A DNA stretch of 15,358 bases, from the NCBI GenBank assembly GCA_001768155.1, contig MENC01000154.1:12001-27358 (forward strand). The letters run 5' to 3'. Numbering within the stretch: position 1 is the stretch's first letter; each line of letters starts with the position of its first letter. The stretch comes from Bacteroidetes bacterium GWA2_30_7. Its GTDB lineage: Bacteria; Bacteroidota; Bacteroidia; Bacteroidales; GWF2-33-38. The notes under the pieces were generated by a model. That model saw only the letters and a list, made by a program, of their open reading frames with translations, was not told the origin of the DNA and ran no database searches. Positions 14,581 through 15,358 of the stretch are shown here, piece by piece. Position numbers and translations under genes: made by a program.

Positions 14581-14608
14581 CGTTAATCGTTAACCATTAA
14601 TAATTAAC
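14581..14608. repeat. Four heptamer units (CGTTAAC type)
   Basis: Consecutive units are cgttaat, cgttaac, cattaat and aattaac. The array lies between the Ig-like gene and the MORN gene, directly after the stop of the former. Confidence 0.65.
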
Positions 14609-14610
14609 CA

Positions 14611-15358
14611 CTACTTCTGCTCAATCATTATCTGAGTTCCTTCGAGAGGTTTTCTGTGGCCATAATCTAATATGGCAGCAATAACATATCTTCCTTTTGA
14701 CAATTTTACTGGTATTCTTAATGTAACATTTTTTGTTGAACCAGGATATACATTTTCTTCAATTGGTGGATATTTTTTCTCTACAGCAGTTGATAAATCA
14801 GCAACAGCTAAAAAAACTTTAGCTTTAATAATATTATCTCCACTGTTAATAATTGTAGCTGAAAATTTTCTTAAAGAATCATTAGACTCTGAAATATCAA
14901 CAAGGTCTTTTATTGACGCATTATAGTTACTACTATTTTTTGGTGTTTGAGTTACCCAAACAACAATCCTTGGAACAATAATAACTCCTGTTGACAAAGA
15001 TTTATCCGCATCAATTGCAGATTGTTCTACTGCTGGTTGAATTAATAATTTTCCCCACCTAGTGCCATTGCCATCATGAGGAACTGTAAGTATTACTTCA
15101 AGTTCTTTCGACTCATTAGGATTTAATTCAAAAAAAGATGGATTTACATTTAGCCAATTTGCAAGAGAGTGTTTTGACTCACCTTCTTTGACAGGAACTT
15201 TACTTCCATTTTCTTTAACTTCATAATCTGATAATATAACGGAAAATTGCTGTTTTTTATTTCCATGATTTCTGATTGTAACTTTATTTGTCTGAATTTC
15301 GCCAGGGTTTGCATTAAACTTAATGTCAACGGGAGCTACCTCAAAATCTTGTGAAAAA
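14611..15358 (-). CDS. Ig-like secreted protein, 3' part (runs off window)
   Basis: The frame stays open from the stop at 14611-14613 to the end of the window, giving at least 248 residues; the true start lies beyond 15358. The visible part begins FSQDFEVAPVDIKFNANPGE, then TNKVTIRNHGNKKQQFSVIL. This is a beta-sandwich domain of the PapD/DUF916-like kind, in which a VAPVDIKFNANPGE strand opens the fold. LANWLNVNPSFFELNPNESK and VPHDGNGTRWGKLLI follow, then a second region rich in strands (SATIINSGDNIIKAKVFLAV, then RIPVKLSKGRYVIAAILDYG). A TTG at 14997 could be mistaken for a start but is internal. It is probably an envelope or secreted binding protein; I cannot name its partner. Confidence 0.75.
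   Translation of the reverse strand, partial: FSQDFEVAPVDIKFNANPGEIQTNKVTIRNHGNKKQQFSVILSDYEVKENGSKVPVKEGESKHSLANWLNVNPSFFELNPNESKELEVILTVPHDGNGTRWGKLLIQPAVEQSAIDADKSLSTGVIIVPRIVVWVTQTPKNSSNYNASIKDLVDISESNDSLRKFSATIINSGDNIIKAKVFLAVADLSTAVEKKYPPIEENVYPGSTKNVTLRIPVKLSKGRYVIAAILDYGHRKPLEGTQIMIEQK

Overview
The window looks like the chromosome of an AT-rich Bacteroidetes bacterium, probably a Bacteroidales-like environmental lineage. Support for this: promoters match the Bacteroidetes TAnnTTTG box rather than a sigma-70 box, Shine-Dalgarno sequences are scarce, and several products are typical of the phylum (SpoIIE phosphatase with the SIHYAKQIQEAVLP-type linker, MORN/YwqK-like secreted protein, a conserved protein with a DKFLFIRELF domain). 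Short hairpin and heptamer repeats of the kind that litter such genomes are dense. No species can be named from the sequence alone.

Layout. 1-2482 is an accessory segment: a HipB/HipA toxin-antitoxin pair (hipA carries a one-base frameshift) and, on the other strand, a RelE-like toxin with its antitoxin. Three copies of a ~60 bp repeat lie before, between and after the two modules. 2483-3215 is gene-free and holds a 265 bp MITE-like element. 3216-5117 is a compact three-gene operon: exported monoheme cytochrome c, outer-membrane porin-like barrel, short membrane-bound monoheme cytochrome c. 5310-6330 holds a 50-residue zinc-ribbon protein and an HNH nuclease, each behind its own near-leaderless promoter. 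6488-7065 is decayed DNA: a dinD 5' fragment and a mirrored cluster of seven small hairpins. 7189-9774 encodes a large TPR-transmembrane-coiled-coil-SpoIIE phosphatase whose catalytic domain carries two in-frame insertions made of intergenic-type repeat DNA. A tRNA-Ser(GGA) follows on the minus strand with its own promoter and terminator. Then come a conserved protein of unknown function, a second copy of the dispersed repeat with a 30 bp-arm inverted repeat, an exported M28 metallopeptidase overlapping rsmI, and on the minus strand a MORN-repeat exported protein and the 3' part of an Ig-like secreted protein that runs off the window.

How the parts work together. The TA modules are self-contained and autoregulated (perfect 12 bp operator arms bracket the hipB promoter). 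The cytochrome-porin-cytochrome genes are translationally linked and should act together in the envelope, most plausibly in periplasmic electron transfer coupled to an outer-membrane channel. The other genes look like independent chromosomal units. The most unusual feature is repeat-derived DNA colonising a protein-coding gene: a 33 bp palindrome, a 92 bp inverted-repeat unit and a heptamer tandem array are translated inside the phosphatase domain without destroying its metal-binding motifs. I do not see a clear new multi-gene defence or metabolic system.
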